A stretch of DNA of 43,597 bases from Oscillospiraceae bacterium (GCA_015064785.1 SVRM01000026.1:1-43597), one strand, 5' to 3'. Positions 25,781 to 34,580 are shown, numbered from the stretch's first letter. Translations and numbers: made by a program. The notes: generated by a model from the letters alone, not told the origin.

Positions 25781-25809
25781 TTGCAAACCCCGACTGATTG
25801 TGGTATACT
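25781..25809 (+). promoter_or_regulatory. Promoter of D-lactate dehydrogenase
   Basis: TTGCAA (25781-25786), 17 nt, TATACT (25804-25809) with TGG extension. Confidence 0.8.
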
Positions 25810-25845
25810 AAACGAAAGGAAATCCACCCGGGAGTGTAGCTGTAC

Positions 25846-26877
25846 ATGAAACTTGCATTTTTTGATACCAAACCTTATGATAAACCTGCATTTGACCAAT
25901 TTGCGGCAGAAGCGGGAATCAAGATCAAATATTATGAAACCAAGCTCAATGAAGATACTGTCGATCTGGCTGCCGGTGCCGACGCGGTCTGCGTATTCGT
26001 CAACGATACCGTCAACGCAGAGGTCATTGACCGCCTGCAGCAGCTCGGTGTCAGGACACTTGCCCTGCGCTGTGCCGGCTTCAATAATGTCGACGTGAAG
26101 CACGCATTCGGCCGCATTCATGTGGTGCGCGTCCCTGCGTATTCGCCGTATGCCGTTGCCGAGCACGCGATTGCGCTGCTGCTGACCTCTGTGCGCCGCA
26201 TTCACAAAGCCTACATCCGCACACGCGACTTTAATTTCAGTCTGAACGGTATGACCGGCTTCGATCTGCACGGAAAGACAGTCGGTGTCATCGGTACCGG
26301 ACGCATCGGACGCGTCTTCATTGATATCTGCCGCGGCTTCGGCATGAAGGTGCTTGCCTACGACAAGTACCCTGCCGCTGATCTTGACAACGGCGATACG
26401 GTACGGTATGTTTCGCTGGATACGTTGTTTGCCAATGCCGATATTCTGTCTCTGCATTGTCCGCTGACGGAGGATACGTATCATATCATCAATGAAAAAA
26501 CACTCGCAGCCTGTAAGCGCGGCGTGGTTCTGATCAACACCTCCCGCGGTGCACTGGTTGACGCTGAAGCGCTTCTTGCTGCCATCAAGGCACGGCAGGT
26601 CGGCGCGGCATGTCTGGATGTCTATGAAGAAGAATCCGACCTGTTCTTTGAAGACAACTCCGGTCACATTCTGGAGGACGACACACTGGCCCGTCTGATC
26701 TCGATGCCCAATGTCATTGTGTCCTCCCATCAGGCATTCTTAACCGAGGAGGCACTGTCCAACATTGCTGAAACCACCGTGCAAAATCTGCTTGCGATGG
26801 AGTCAGGACAGTGTCCGAACGAGGTCTGCTTCCGCGGCGATGCAGCCGAGGACTGCAAAACAGGCAAGTGCTTCTGA
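25846..26877 (+). CDS. ldhA: D-lactate dehydrogenase (NAD-dependent, fermentative)
   Basis: 343 residues. It reduces pyruvate to D-lactate with NADH in the cytoplasm. The Rossmann motif GTGRIG is near residue 150. Catalytic residues are R234 (NTSRGALVD), E263 (in VYEEES) and H295 (SSHQAFL), at almost the same numbers as the E. coli LdhA triad; the SPYAVAEHA block also fits that group rather than phosphoglycerate or hydroxyisocaproate dehydrogenases. GGGAG lies 11 nt before the ATG. The C-terminal tail (CKTGKCF) contains two Cys. With pflB it supplies two competing routes for pyruvate. Confidence 0.9.
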   Translation: MKLAFFDTKPYDKPAFDQFAAEAGIKIKYYETKLNEDTVDLAAGADAVCVFVNDTVNAEVIDRLQQLGVRTLALRCAGFNNVDVKHAFGRIHVVRVPAYSPYAVAEHAIALLLTSVRRIHKAYIRTRDFNFSLNGMTGFDLHGKTVGVIGTGRIGRVFIDICRGFGMKVLAYDKYPAADLDNGDTVRYVSLDTLFANADILSLHCPLTEDTYHIINEKTLAACKRGVVLINTSRGALVDAEALLAAIKARQVGAACLDVYEEESDLFFEDNSGHILEDDTLARLISMPNVIVSSHQAFLTEEALSNIAETTVQNLLAMESGQCPNEVCFRGDAAEDCKTGKCF

Positions 26878-26886
26878 TTCACAAAA

Positions 26887-27064
26887 CGTTTGCTGCAAGT
26901 TGAAAATCTGCAGCAGGTTTCAACCTGCGTTACCAACGGGGACACGAAGTGAACCGGATTTCATACCGACCCGCAGACTGAGGGGGTTCACTTTGCACAC
27001 CCTGTTGTGTCCGCCCCTACTCCCTCCGTCATGCTTCGCATGCCACCTCCCTCGGCGAGGGAGG
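26887..27064 (+). repeat. Composite intergenic palindromic repeat (copy 1)
   Basis: 26887-26995 is related to the reverse complement of 38050-38160: GCAAGTTGAAAA, GCAGGTT-TC-AACCTGC (26913-26928, perfect), an ACACGAAGTGA core, CCGGATTTCATACCGACCCG. It is followed by CATGC-ttc-GCATG (27030-27042) and CCTCCCTC-ggc-GAGGGAGG (27046-27064). The last hairpin could terminate ldhA, but it has no T tract. This explains the 220-nt gap, which holds no gene. Confidence 0.65.
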
Positions 27065-27097
27065 CTTATATACTATACACCCTGAAAGGAGAATCCC

Positions 27098-28000
27098 ATG
27101 GAAATCATCTGCAAAATTGACGTTCATGCCCATGTATCCGCACACCCGACGCTGACCCCGCGTCTGCTCGGCACCAATCTGACCTATCCGTCAGTTGAGG
27201 AGCTGATTGGCATGTACGACCAGCTGGACATCGAATACGGTGTTCTGCTGCCGATTGTCAATCCGACCTCTATGATGTTCACTTCAACCAACGAAGACTA
27301 CAAGGTCATCGCCGATGCGCATCCCGACCGCTTTGTCTGGTTCTGCAATGTCGATCCCCGTGCGATGGGCAACCGTCCCGACGCAGACCTGTCGTATCTG
27401 CTCAATCACTACAAGTCCCTCGGCGCACGCGGTCTCGGCGAGCTGACCTCCAACATGTACGCTGACGATCCGTTCATGGACAATCTGTTCCACCATCTGG
27501 AGGAATGCGATATGCCCGTTCTGTTCCACATCTCGCCTTATCCGGGGCACGAATACGGCATTGTTGATGATCTGCATCTGCCGCGTCTGGAAAAGATGCT
27601 CAAGAAGCATCCTCGCCTGAAGTTCATCGGTCACTCCCAGCCGTTCTGGGCAGAAATCTCCGCCGATCTGACCGAGGAAACACGCAATCAGTATCCCAGC
27701 GGTAAGGTCACAGACGGCACCGTTCACCGTCTGCTCCGCACCTACGAAAACCTCTACTGCGACTTCTCCGCCGGAAGCGGCATGAACTCCATGCGCCGCG
27801 ACCCCGAACATGCCGCACGCTTTATGGAAGAATTCCAGGATCGCCTGCTCTACGGCTGCGACATCTGCGCAACGGTCAACCGCCATCCGTTTGAATTCCG
27901 CGATTTCCTTGACGGTATGCGTGCGGAGGGCGCACTCTCCGAAACCGTTTATTACAAGATTGCCCGCGGCAATGCGGAAAAGCTGCTGAAGCTGAAGTAA
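27098..28000 (+). CDS. Amidohydrolase-family protein (TIM barrel)
   Basis: 300 residues. HxH metal motif in KIDVHAHV near the N-terminus, a carboxylate or Lys-position block GARGLGELTSN, LFHISPYPGH (His), KFIGHSQPF (His) and LLYGCDICA (final Asp). This matches COG2159-type metal-dependent hydrolases or decarboxylases. The CAxV segment and the missing canonical TDYP set it apart from the paralogue at 16622. The ribosome binding site AAAGGAGAA is 5 nt upstream. It is followed after 46 nt by a DegT-family aminotransferase, so both may act on one cyclic or amino-sugar compound. Confidence 0.82.
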   Translation: MEIICKIDVHAHVSAHPTLTPRLLGTNLTYPSVEELIGMYDQLDIEYGVLLPIVNPTSMMFTSTNEDYKVIADAHPDRFVWFCNVDPRAMGNRPDADLSYLLNHYKSLGARGLGELTSNMYADDPFMDNLFHHLEECDMPVLFHISPYPGHEYGIVDDLHLPRLEKMLKKHPRLKFIGHSQPFWAEISADLTEETRNQYPSGKVTDGTVHRLLRTYENLYCDFSAGSGMNSMRRDPEHAARFMEEFQDRLLYGCDICATVNRHPFEFRDFLDGMRAEGALSETVYYKIARGNAEKLLKLK

Positions 28001-28046
28001 ATTTTGAAGACCGCACACACAAAAAATAAATATCAGGAGTAACATT

Positions 28047-29366
28047 ATGGAAAAACTCGCACTGCTCGGCGGTACTCCGGTACTGACCGAAGAAAACGGC
28101 GCCATGTTTTCCTGGCCGATTATGACCGAGGAAGACTATGACGCGGCAATGTACGTTGTCAAAAACAATAAGTTCTCCGCAACCGACATCACAGAGAAAT
28201 TCCAGGAAGAATTCGCCGCATGGCAGGGCAGAAAATACGCCATCGCGTACTGCAACGGTACGATGTCTTTAACTTCTGCGATGTTTGCCATCGGACTCGG
28301 ACACGGTGACGAGATCATCTGTCCGACAAAGACCTACTGGGGCTCCGTCTCGCAGGCGATCAATTTCGGCGCATCGGCGGTCTTCTGCAACATCGACGAA
28401 AACCTGTCAATGGATCCCGCCGACATTGAGCGCTGCATTTCCCCGCGCACCAAGGCGATCATGGTTGTCCACTATTTTGCATATCCTGCGGACATGGACC
28501 CGATCATGGAAATCGCACGGAAGCACAACCTGTATGTCATTGAGGACGTTTCCCACGCACAGGGCGGTATGTACAAGGGCAAGAAGCTCGGTACATTCGG
28601 CGACATTGCGGCAATGTCCTTAATGAGCGGCAAGTCGTTTGCGGCAGGTGAGCTCGGTATTCTCGTCACCGACGATACGCGCCTGTACGAGCGCGCCATG
28701 GCATTCGGTCACTACGAGCGCAACAATTCAAATTACATCAAGGAATCCGACGATCTCAAGGACTATTTCCACATCGCACTCGGCGGTGCAAAGGGCCGCG
28801 CAAACCAGCTCTGCTCTGCTCTCGCTCGTGTACAGCTGAAGTACTACGATGAACGCTGTGCCGAGATCCGCCGCGCCATGAACTATTTCTGGGATCAGCT
28901 GGAGGGTCTGCCGGGCATCCGTGCCGTCCGTGTTGATGAGTCTACCGGCTCCAACATGGCTGGCTGGTATTCCCCGCACGGTGTCTATCATGCAGAGGAG
29001 CTTGGCGGTCTGTCTGTAAAGAAATTCTGCGAAGCACTTCGTGCCGAGGGCTACCGCGGTGCATGGGACGGCGGTAACTTCTGCCTGCACACGCACCCAT
29101 TCTTCAAGACCTTCGATCTGCGCAACGAAGGTAAGCCGTCACGTATCGTCTACAATGACACCGACGTGCGTCTGGACGACGACAAGTGCGCACCGTCTAC
29201 AGATATTCAGTGCTTCTCTGTACCGTGGTTCAAGCATTTTGACCGCGACATCATCGACAGCTACGTCAGAATCTTCAAAAAAGTCATCGAAAACCATGAA
29301 CAGCTGCTCGAAAAAGACGAAAAGCAGGCACAGGGCGGCCGCTGGTACGGCACCGAAAACGAATAA
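28047..29366 (+). CDS. DegT/DnrJ/EryC1/StrS-family PLP aminotransferase
   Basis: 439 residues. The PLP-binding lysine is K196 in SLMSGKSFAAGELG; VIEDVSHAQGG supplies the cofactor-binding Asp and AYCNGTMSL the phosphate-binding loop. The N-terminus LALLGGTPV is typical of the branch that contains inosose and AHBA-type aminotransferases, as opposed to nucleotide-sugar enzymes. It would transfer an amino group to a keto-sugar or keto-cyclitol. No nucleotide-sugar synthesis genes are nearby, so a catabolic or cyclitol role is at least as likely as antigen or antibiotic synthesis. It is flanked by an amidohydrolase and ferritin. Confidence 0.88.
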   Translation: MEKLALLGGTPVLTEENGAMFSWPIMTEEDYDAAMYVVKNNKFSATDITEKFQEEFAAWQGRKYAIAYCNGTMSLTSAMFAIGLGHGDEIICPTKTYWGSVSQAINFGASAVFCNIDENLSMDPADIERCISPRTKAIMVVHYFAYPADMDPIMEIARKHNLYVIEDVSHAQGGMYKGKKLGTFGDIAAMSLMSGKSFAAGELGILVTDDTRLYERAMAFGHYERNNSNYIKESDDLKDYFHIALGGAKGRANQLCSALARVQLKYYDERCAEIRRAMNYFWDQLEGLPGIRAVRVDESTGSNMAGWYSPHGVYHAEELGGLSVKKFCEALRAEGYRGAWDGGNFCLHTHPFFKTFDLRNEGKPSRIVYNDTDVRLDDDKCAPSTDIQCFSVPWFKHFDRDIIDSYVRIFKKVIENHEQLLEKDEKQAQGGRWYGTENE

Positions 29367-29408
29367 TCCGAAAAAAAAACAAACCCAAAGAAAAGGAGAC
29401 TAATCATT

Positions 29409-29921
29409 ATGGTAAACGCAAAGGTTCACGAACTGCTCAACGCACAGATCAACAAGGAATTCTATTCCGCATACCTTTATCTCGAATTCCACAACTATTT
29501 CAAGGCAAGAAGCCTTGACGGTTTCGCAAACTGGTATATGGTTCAGGCGCAGGAAGAACGCGACCACGCGATGCTGTTCTATACCTATCTCCAGAACGAA
29601 AATATGCCTGTCACTCTCGATGCCATCGCAAAACCCGACAAGGTTTTCACCTGTGATATGGACGTTCTGAAGGCCGGTCTGGAGCATGAAATCTATGTCA
29701 CCTCTCTCATCAACGACATTTATGCAGCGGCATACGAAGCGCGCGACTTCCGCACAATGCAGTTCCTTGACTGGTTCGTCAAGGAACAGGGCGAGGAAGA
29801 AACCAACGCCACCGATCTGATCTCCAAGATGGAGCTGTTCGGCTCTGATGCCAGAGGTCTGTATCTGCTCAATCAGGAGCTTGCCGCACGCGTTTATACC
29901 GCGCCGTCGCTCGTTCTGTAA
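29409..29921 (+). CDS. ftnA: Ferritin (non-haem, FtnA type)
   Basis: 170 residues, four-helix bundle. Ferroxidase ligands E17, E50, H53 and E94 fall at the same numbers as in E. coli FtnA, and QGEEET near 127 supplies the remaining Gln/Glu. It stores iron in a 24-mer in the cytoplasm and protects an anaerobe from iron and oxygen stress. The AAAAGGAGA box precedes the ATG; the gene follows the aminotransferase by 42 nt and ends at a terminator, so it may be co-transcribed with functionally unrelated genes. Confidence 0.93.
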   Translation: MVNAKVHELLNAQINKEFYSAYLYLEFHNYFKARSLDGFANWYMVQAQEERDHAMLFYTYLQNENMPVTLDAIAKPDKVFTCDMDVLKAGLEHEIYVTSLINDIYAAAYEARDFRTMQFLDWFVKEQGEEETNATDLISKMELFGSDARGLYLLNQELAARVYTAPSLVL

Positions 29922-29934
29922 GATCATCCAAAAG

Positions 29935-29966
29935 AAGAACCGCGGTCACACGATCGCGGTTCTTTG
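29935..29966 (+). terminator. Terminator after ferritin
   Basis: AAGAACCGCG (29935-29944) pairs with CGCGGTTCTT (29955-29964). Confidence 0.8.
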
Positions 29967-29993
29967 AAATTCTGACAATAGAAGGAGACATTC

Positions 29994-30788
29994 ATGCAGT
30001 ATTCCATTTATTCCGGTGTGACGACAGCGTATCCGATTGAGGCGCGCATTGCCGCAATCCGCGATGCAGGATTTGACGCAGTCTGCCTTGATTTTGAGGC
30101 GGAACTGATCGGTACAGAAACATCCTGGTCCAATCAGGTCCGCCTTGCCGAAAAATACGGTCTTCCGATTGAAAATGTCCATCTGACCGGTGCCGGTATG
30201 ACCGCAGTCTGGTCGGAGGGAGATGTCGGTGACCGCGTTCTCGAACGTTTGATCCGGGAACTGTCCGACATGGCTTCCCTTGGTATCCGCATCGGCATAG
30301 CGCATGTTACATGGGGACACGACTGCCCGGCCGGTGCATTGGAAATCGGTCTGAGGCGGTATCTGCGCGCGGCAGAGGCAGCGGAAAAGCACGGGGTCTA
30401 TCTGGCACTGGAAAACTCCGTCTATCCCGTATATGTACGGTATCTGCTGGACAACATCGACAGCCGGCATGTCGGTTTCTGTTATGATTCCGGTCATGAA
30501 AATGCATTTTCTCCCGGCGAAAATTACCTTGATTCGTATGCCCATCGCCTGCTTGCCATGCATCTGCACGACAACGATGGCACGCAGGATCTGCATTCCC
30601 TGCCCTTTGAAGGTACTGTGGACTGGAGAAATACCGTCAGAGCACTTTCCCGTGCACCGCTGTTTTCCCGAATGCTGACACTGGAGTGCGGTATTGGCAA
30701 CCGCAGTCTGGAAGAAGGCTTTGCCGCGGCACTGGAAGCCGGACGGCGGGTATATGCTCTGACCGAAGCAGAAAGCCGTGCGAATTGA
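29994..30788 (+). CDS. Sugar phosphate isomerase/epimerase (TIM barrel)
   Basis: 264 residues of the AP endonuclease 2/xylose isomerase-like family. Ligand motifs: LALENS (Glu), FCYDSGHENAF (Asp and His), MHLHDNDGTQDLH (His), TLECG (Glu). The HLHDNDG block is shared with the protein encoded at 38224, and both resemble inosose dehydratase/isomerase and IolI-like members. The stop at 30788 is separated from the EamA start by one base, so an isomerase and a transporter are translationally coupled and may share a substrate. Confidence 0.85.
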   Translation: MQYSIYSGVTTAYPIEARIAAIRDAGFDAVCLDFEAELIGTETSWSNQVRLAEKYGLPIENVHLTGAGMTAVWSEGDVGDRVLERLIRELSDMASLGIRIGIAHVTWGHDCPAGALEIGLRRYLRAAEAAEKHGVYLALENSVYPVYVRYLLDNIDSRHVGFCYDSGHENAFSPGENYLDSYAHRLLAMHLHDNDGTQDLHSLPFEGTVDWRNTVRALSRAPLFSRMLTLECGIGNRSLEEGFAAALEAGRRVYALTEAESRAN

Positions 30789-30789
30789 T

Positions 30790-31725
30790 ATGAAACCGTC
30801 ACACAATTCGGCGCGTATCGGCATGATCGGTGCGATGAGCGTCTTCGGCTCCATCGGCTTGTTTGTACGGATGATTCCGCTCCCATCGGCGGAGATCGCC
30901 CTGTACCGCGCGATACTTGCGCTCCTTCTGCTGGAGACAGTCCTGATATACCGCCGTATGCATCCGCAATCGAACAGAACAACCGGGGAAGCATTACCGT
31001 ATCGCCGCCGTCTCGGACATCCGCTTCTGTGGCTTTCGGGAGCGGCTATCGGCTTCAACTGGATATTGCTGTTTGAGGCCTACCGCTATACCACAGTGTC
31101 GACGGCGACGCTTGCCTACTATTTTTCGCCTGTGCTCGTGACGGTGCTCTCGCCGATTCTGTTTCATGAGCAGATCGGTGTATGCAGGATCGCTTGTTTT
31201 CTCCTCAGCACAGCTGGCGTTGTTCTGATGACAGGTGCGGTCAGTGTTTCTGCCGACGATCTGTGTGGGATCGCACTCGGTCTTGGCGCTGCCTGCCTGT
31301 ATGCCGCAGTGGTGCTGATCAACAAAGGAATGTCAAATCGGGTACCCGGTGATCCTGTCGCTGACGATCCGATCTCACGTACAGTTGTACAGTTTCTCGC
31401 AGCAGCAATCGTGCTCCTGCCGTATGTCCTGCTCACATCCGGCATACAGATTACAGTACTTGACAGCATCGGCTGGGCAGCGCTGCTCTGCATCGGATTT
31501 CTGCATACCGGTGCTACCTATGCAGTCTACTTTGCCTCTCTGCGCGGTATTTCCGGGCAGGAGGCGGCATTGCTTTCGTATATTGATCCGCTCATTGCGG
31601 TGATTCTTTCTGTTTTTATCCTCGGCGAGGACATTTCCGCGATGCAGGGCGTCGGCGGTGTTCTGATCCTCGGTGCATCTGTCATCAATACCTGTGCTTC
31701 GGCATCTTCAGACAGCAACGGATGA
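30790..31725 (+). CDS. EamA/DMT-superfamily transporter
   Basis: 311 residues, about ten hydrophobic segments in two homologous EamA halves. FEAYRYTTVSTATLAYYFSP and LRGISGQEAALLSYIDPLIA are the equivalent signature blocks of each half. It exports or imports a small metabolite across the cytoplasmic membrane; substrate unknown. ATG 30790 is preferred to GTG 30778, which lies inside the preceding gene; coupling to that gene explains the weak ribosome binding site. Confidence 0.88.
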   Translation: MKPSHNSARIGMIGAMSVFGSIGLFVRMIPLPSAEIALYRAILALLLLETVLIYRRMHPQSNRTTGEALPYRRRLGHPLLWLSGAAIGFNWILLFEAYRYTTVSTATLAYYFSPVLVTVLSPILFHEQIGVCRIACFLLSTAGVVLMTGAVSVSADDLCGIALGLGAACLYAAVVLINKGMSNRVPGDPVADDPISRTVVQFLAAAIVLLPYVLLTSGIQITVLDSIGWAALLCIGFLHTGATYAVYFASLRGISGQEAALLSYIDPLIAVILSVFILGEDISAMQGVGGVLILGASVINTCASASSDSNG

Positions 31726-31762
31726 TTTATTTGCCGCAATGATGAAAAATTTGCAGTTTCAC

Positions 31763-31791
31763 TTGCAAAATATGCCGGGATTCGGTATAAT
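31763..31791 (+). promoter_or_regulatory. Promoter of the binding protein/CE15-like operon
   Basis: TTGCAA (31763-31768), 17 nt, TATAAT (31786-31791). Confidence 0.8.
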
Positions 31792-31822
31792 ACTTATAAA
31801 CCAAAAGGAAAAGAGGCTGTTT

Positions 31823-33304
31823 ATGAAACACGATTCCATTTCCACCCATATCCTTGCCGCGGGCTTGCTGTGTACCCTGCTTGCCGCCTGCGGGGATGCC
31901 CCGTCTGCGGAAACAACGGGTACCGGAACAAGTGCCGGCGATCCTGCCGCAGTCACAGAAACTGCCGCTGAAACGGAGGAGCCGACGTCGCTTTCCACCT
32001 TGCCTGCCGCAGACTATCAGGGACACATCTTCCGCGTCCTGCATGAAAACCAGGAAAATCAGCAGGTGGACATTGAAACGGTCGGCGAGGAAAACGGTGA
32101 TGTTCTCAATGACCTGGTCTTCCGCCGCAACTCTCTGGTTGAGGAAATGTACAACATCAAAATCGATGCATCGAATGCTGACGGCAATACAGTCAATTCT
32201 ACCATCCAGAAGCAGGTTTCCGCGGGTCTGACCGAGTATGATCTGTATTTTCACAACTGCACCGTCATCTCTACTGCCACAGGCGGCTATCTTTACAATC
32301 TGTATGAAATGCCGAATATGAATATGGAAAATCCGTGGTGGGACAAGGCGGCACTCGACGGTCTTTCCGTTGCCGGTATGGCGTATATGGCAACCGGTGA
32401 CATCAGCCCGACCTCACTGATGATTTCCTCCTGCCTGACCTTCAACAAGACGCTGTTTTCCGAATATGACATGGAACTGCCGTATGATATGGTCCGGAAC
32501 GGAACATGGACGCTGGATGCGCTGGCACAGATGACCAAAGGTTTGTCGCGCGATCTCAACGGTGACGGTAAAATGACCTACGGCGATGATCTGTTCTCCT
32601 ATTCCGGCTGGTCGTATGACAATCCTTATGCGCTGTTCTACGGTGCCGGCGGTATGCTGTCCGAAAAGGATGCGGATGACATTCCCCATATTTCCTATGA
32701 CTTTGACCGCATCAATGCCATTTATGATTATATGTATCAGATCGTCGTCGAAAACGAGGCATATTATGTCACAGACGGTGCCATCTATCCGCAGACCTAT
32801 TCCTGCTTTACCAACGGCGGTGCGTTCTTCTGTGATGCGATGTTCTTCAAGATCGACCGTTATTTCCGCGACATGGAAGACGAATTCGGCATCATCCCGA
32901 ATCCGAAGTTCGATGAGAATCAGGAAAATTACATCACCTGCGTCAACGGCGCCGGCAACTTCATTGTAATCCCGAACAATCCGGCAGATGCTGCACGCAC
33001 CGGTATGATTACCGAAGCGCTTGCTGCCGCAGCCTATGACAGCATTACCCCGTCTCTTTACGATATCATCATCAAGGGCAGAAACACCCGCGATGAGGAT
33101 TCCGCAGAAATGGTTGACATCATCATTTCCAACCGTGTCTTTGATCCACATTTTATCAACAACATTTCCGGATACAATTTTGCACAGACACTTTTGGCAA
33201 AAGCCAGCCGCGAGGTCGTTTCTTCCCTGACAAAAACACAGAAGAACGCAGAAAAGAATCTGCAAAAAATTGTCGATGCCTATCTGGAAACCGCAGAAAA
33301 CTAA
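31823..33304 (+). CDS. Extracellular solute-binding lipoprotein (ABC-type)
   Basis: 493 residues. Signal MKHDSISTHILAAGLLCTLL with lipobox LAAC (Cys 24), then a Thr/Ala/Glu linker. Loop DLNGDGKMTYGD at 244-255 is the EF-hand-like site also seen in the other three paralogues; FGIIPNPKFDE and RDEDSAEMVDIII recur too. The start at 31823 has AAAAGGAAAAGAGG upstream; the longer frame from 31673 crosses the promoter. The next gene, 26 nt downstream, is a CE15-like esterase, which suggests a ligand from glucuronoxylan. Confidence 0.88.
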   Translation: MKHDSISTHILAAGLLCTLLAACGDAPSAETTGTGTSAGDPAAVTETAAETEEPTSLSTLPAADYQGHIFRVLHENQENQQVDIETVGEENGDVLNDLVFRRNSLVEEMYNIKIDASNADGNTVNSTIQKQVSAGLTEYDLYFHNCTVISTATGGYLYNLYEMPNMNMENPWWDKAALDGLSVAGMAYMATGDISPTSLMISSCLTFNKTLFSEYDMELPYDMVRNGTWTLDALAQMTKGLSRDLNGDGKMTYGDDLFSYSGWSYDNPYALFYGAGGMLSEKDADDIPHISYDFDRINAIYDYMYQIVVENEAYYVTDGAIYPQTYSCFTNGGAFFCDAMFFKIDRYFRDMEDEFGIIPNPKFDENQENYITCVNGAGNFIVIPNNPADAARTGMITEALAAAAYDSITPSLYDIIIKGRNTRDEDSAEMVDIIISNRVFDPHFINNISGYNFAQTLLAKASREVVSSLTKTQKNAEKNLQKIVDAYLETAEN

Positions 33305-33330
33305 CCAAACAGGAAAAGGAGATTTTGACT

Positions 33331-34437
33331 ATGAGACATGACATCCGCCTTGGTATGCTGCCGAACCCGTTTGTTTTTCGTGACGGGACCGCTGTTGTCA
33401 CGGAAGAAGACTGGATGCGTCGCCGTGAAGAAATCCTATGCGATACCATTGCTCTCGAATTTGACGGAATGCCGCCCAAACCCGATACGGTCCGTGTGGA
33501 ACATCTTGATGATCGCGGCCGCGGACAGACTACCCATTACCGTATTCACTGCGGTACAAAGGATCACCCATTTTCCTTCTGCATCACAGCATACATTCCG
33601 CAGAGACCGGGTCGGATGCCTGTCATCGTAACGGGCGATGCCATGTATACGGTTGCATGGACCGATGATGTGATTGCCCAGGCATTGAAGCGCGGTTATG
33701 CCGTCGTTATGTTTGCACGCACGGAAATGGCGCCGGACTATACCGATCATGAGTGGCAATACGGCATTCACGCAGTATACCCCGATTACAGATTCTCAAC
33801 GATCTCCGCGTGGGCATGGGGATATCACCGTGTACTCGATGCGCTGGAGCAGACCGACTTTGCCGATATGCGATATATCGCAGCGACCGGGCACTCGCGC
33901 GGCGGCAAAACCGTACTGCTTGCCGGTGCAACGGATGCGCGCATCCGTTATGTCAATCCCAACGGTTCCGGAACACACGGCTGCGGCGCGTACCGCTTCC
34001 TACAGCGTGAGGAGGAGGGCAAGTTTGACCGCGCACAGGGAGAACCGCTCGATTTCATGTTCAAAACATTTCCGTACTGGATGGGAGAGGGACTGCGTGA
34101 CTACATTGGCCGGGAGGGTGAGCTGCCGCACGACTCGCACTTCATCAAGGCGCTCGTCTACCCACGCTGTCTGATCGAAACCAACGGCTACGGTGACATC
34201 TGGGCAAATCCGCGCGGCTCGTATCTGTCAAATCTTGCCGCACGTGAGGTTTGGCGCCGGTACGGCGATGTGCGCGGCTGTGTCTGCCATTACCGCATGG
34301 GCGGTCACGGACACCGCCCGGACGACTTCCGTGTACTGTTTGACTACATTGATGCCGACATGGCGCAAACTGCACTTCCCGCCTGCTTCCGTGATGCGCC
34401 GTATGACGATATGGAAGCGCTTCATGACTGGAACTGA
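33331..34437 (+). CDS. CE15-like alpha/beta hydrolase (glucuronoyl esterase type)
   Basis: 368 residues. The nucleophile elbow is GHSRGGK with Ser 189, the G-x-S-R-x-G-K pattern of CE15; NPNGSGTHGCGAYRF resembles the following Gly-rich segment, and ELPHDSHFIKALVYPRCLIE matches the family block around the acid strand. The catalytic His is probably H326 or H328 in GGHGHRPDD. CE15 enzymes cleave the ester between lignin alcohols and glucuronic acid of xylan. This one lacks a signal peptide, so it would act on imported fragments. The Cys of the fungal GCSR motif is His here. AAAAGGAGA precedes the ATG at 33331; an upstream in-frame TTG at 33325 is less well placed. Confidence 0.75.
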   Translation: MRHDIRLGMLPNPFVFRDGTAVVTEEDWMRRREEILCDTIALEFDGMPPKPDTVRVEHLDDRGRGQTTHYRIHCGTKDHPFSFCITAYIPQRPGRMPVIVTGDAMYTVAWTDDVIAQALKRGYAVVMFARTEMAPDYTDHEWQYGIHAVYPDYRFSTISAWAWGYHRVLDALEQTDFADMRYIAATGHSRGGKTVLLAGATDARIRYVNPNGSGTHGCGAYRFLQREEEGKFDRAQGEPLDFMFKTFPYWMGEGLRDYIGREGELPHDSHFIKALVYPRCLIETNGYGDIWANPRGSYLSNLAAREVWRRYGDVRGCVCHYRMGGHGHRPDDFRVLFDYIDADMAQTALPACFRDAPYDDMEALHDWN

Positions 34438-34478
34438 CTGCGAAAAGCCGAATTAACGCAAACCTCCTCCGGTATTCA

Positions 34479-34506
34479 TGATTCTGTCACATTTCTGTGG
34501 TATACT
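34479..34506 (+). promoter_or_regulatory. Extended -10 promoter of the acyl-CoA synthetase-like gene
   Basis: TATACT (34501-34506) preceded by TGG (extended -10); the -35 is weak (TGATTC, 16-nt spacer). Confidence 0.5.
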
Positions 34507-34532
34507 GACTGTATCTGAAATTCCGAAACCGG

Positions 34533-34580
34533 AAAGGAGCCCGCTGTCCGCACGACATGTGCGGCAGCGCTGAGATTATG
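34533..34580 (+). promoter_or_regulatory. Ribosome binding site separated from its ATG by a stem-loop
   Basis: AAAGGAG (34533-34539) is followed by an 11-bp stem: CGCTG (34542-34546), one bulged T, CCGCAC (34548-34553), loop GACAT, then GTGCGG (34559-34564) and CAGCG (34565-34569). The ATG at 34578 follows. Folding reduces the effective spacing to about 10 nt. The ATG at 34557 lies inside the hairpin, 17 nt from the box. Confidence 0.5.
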
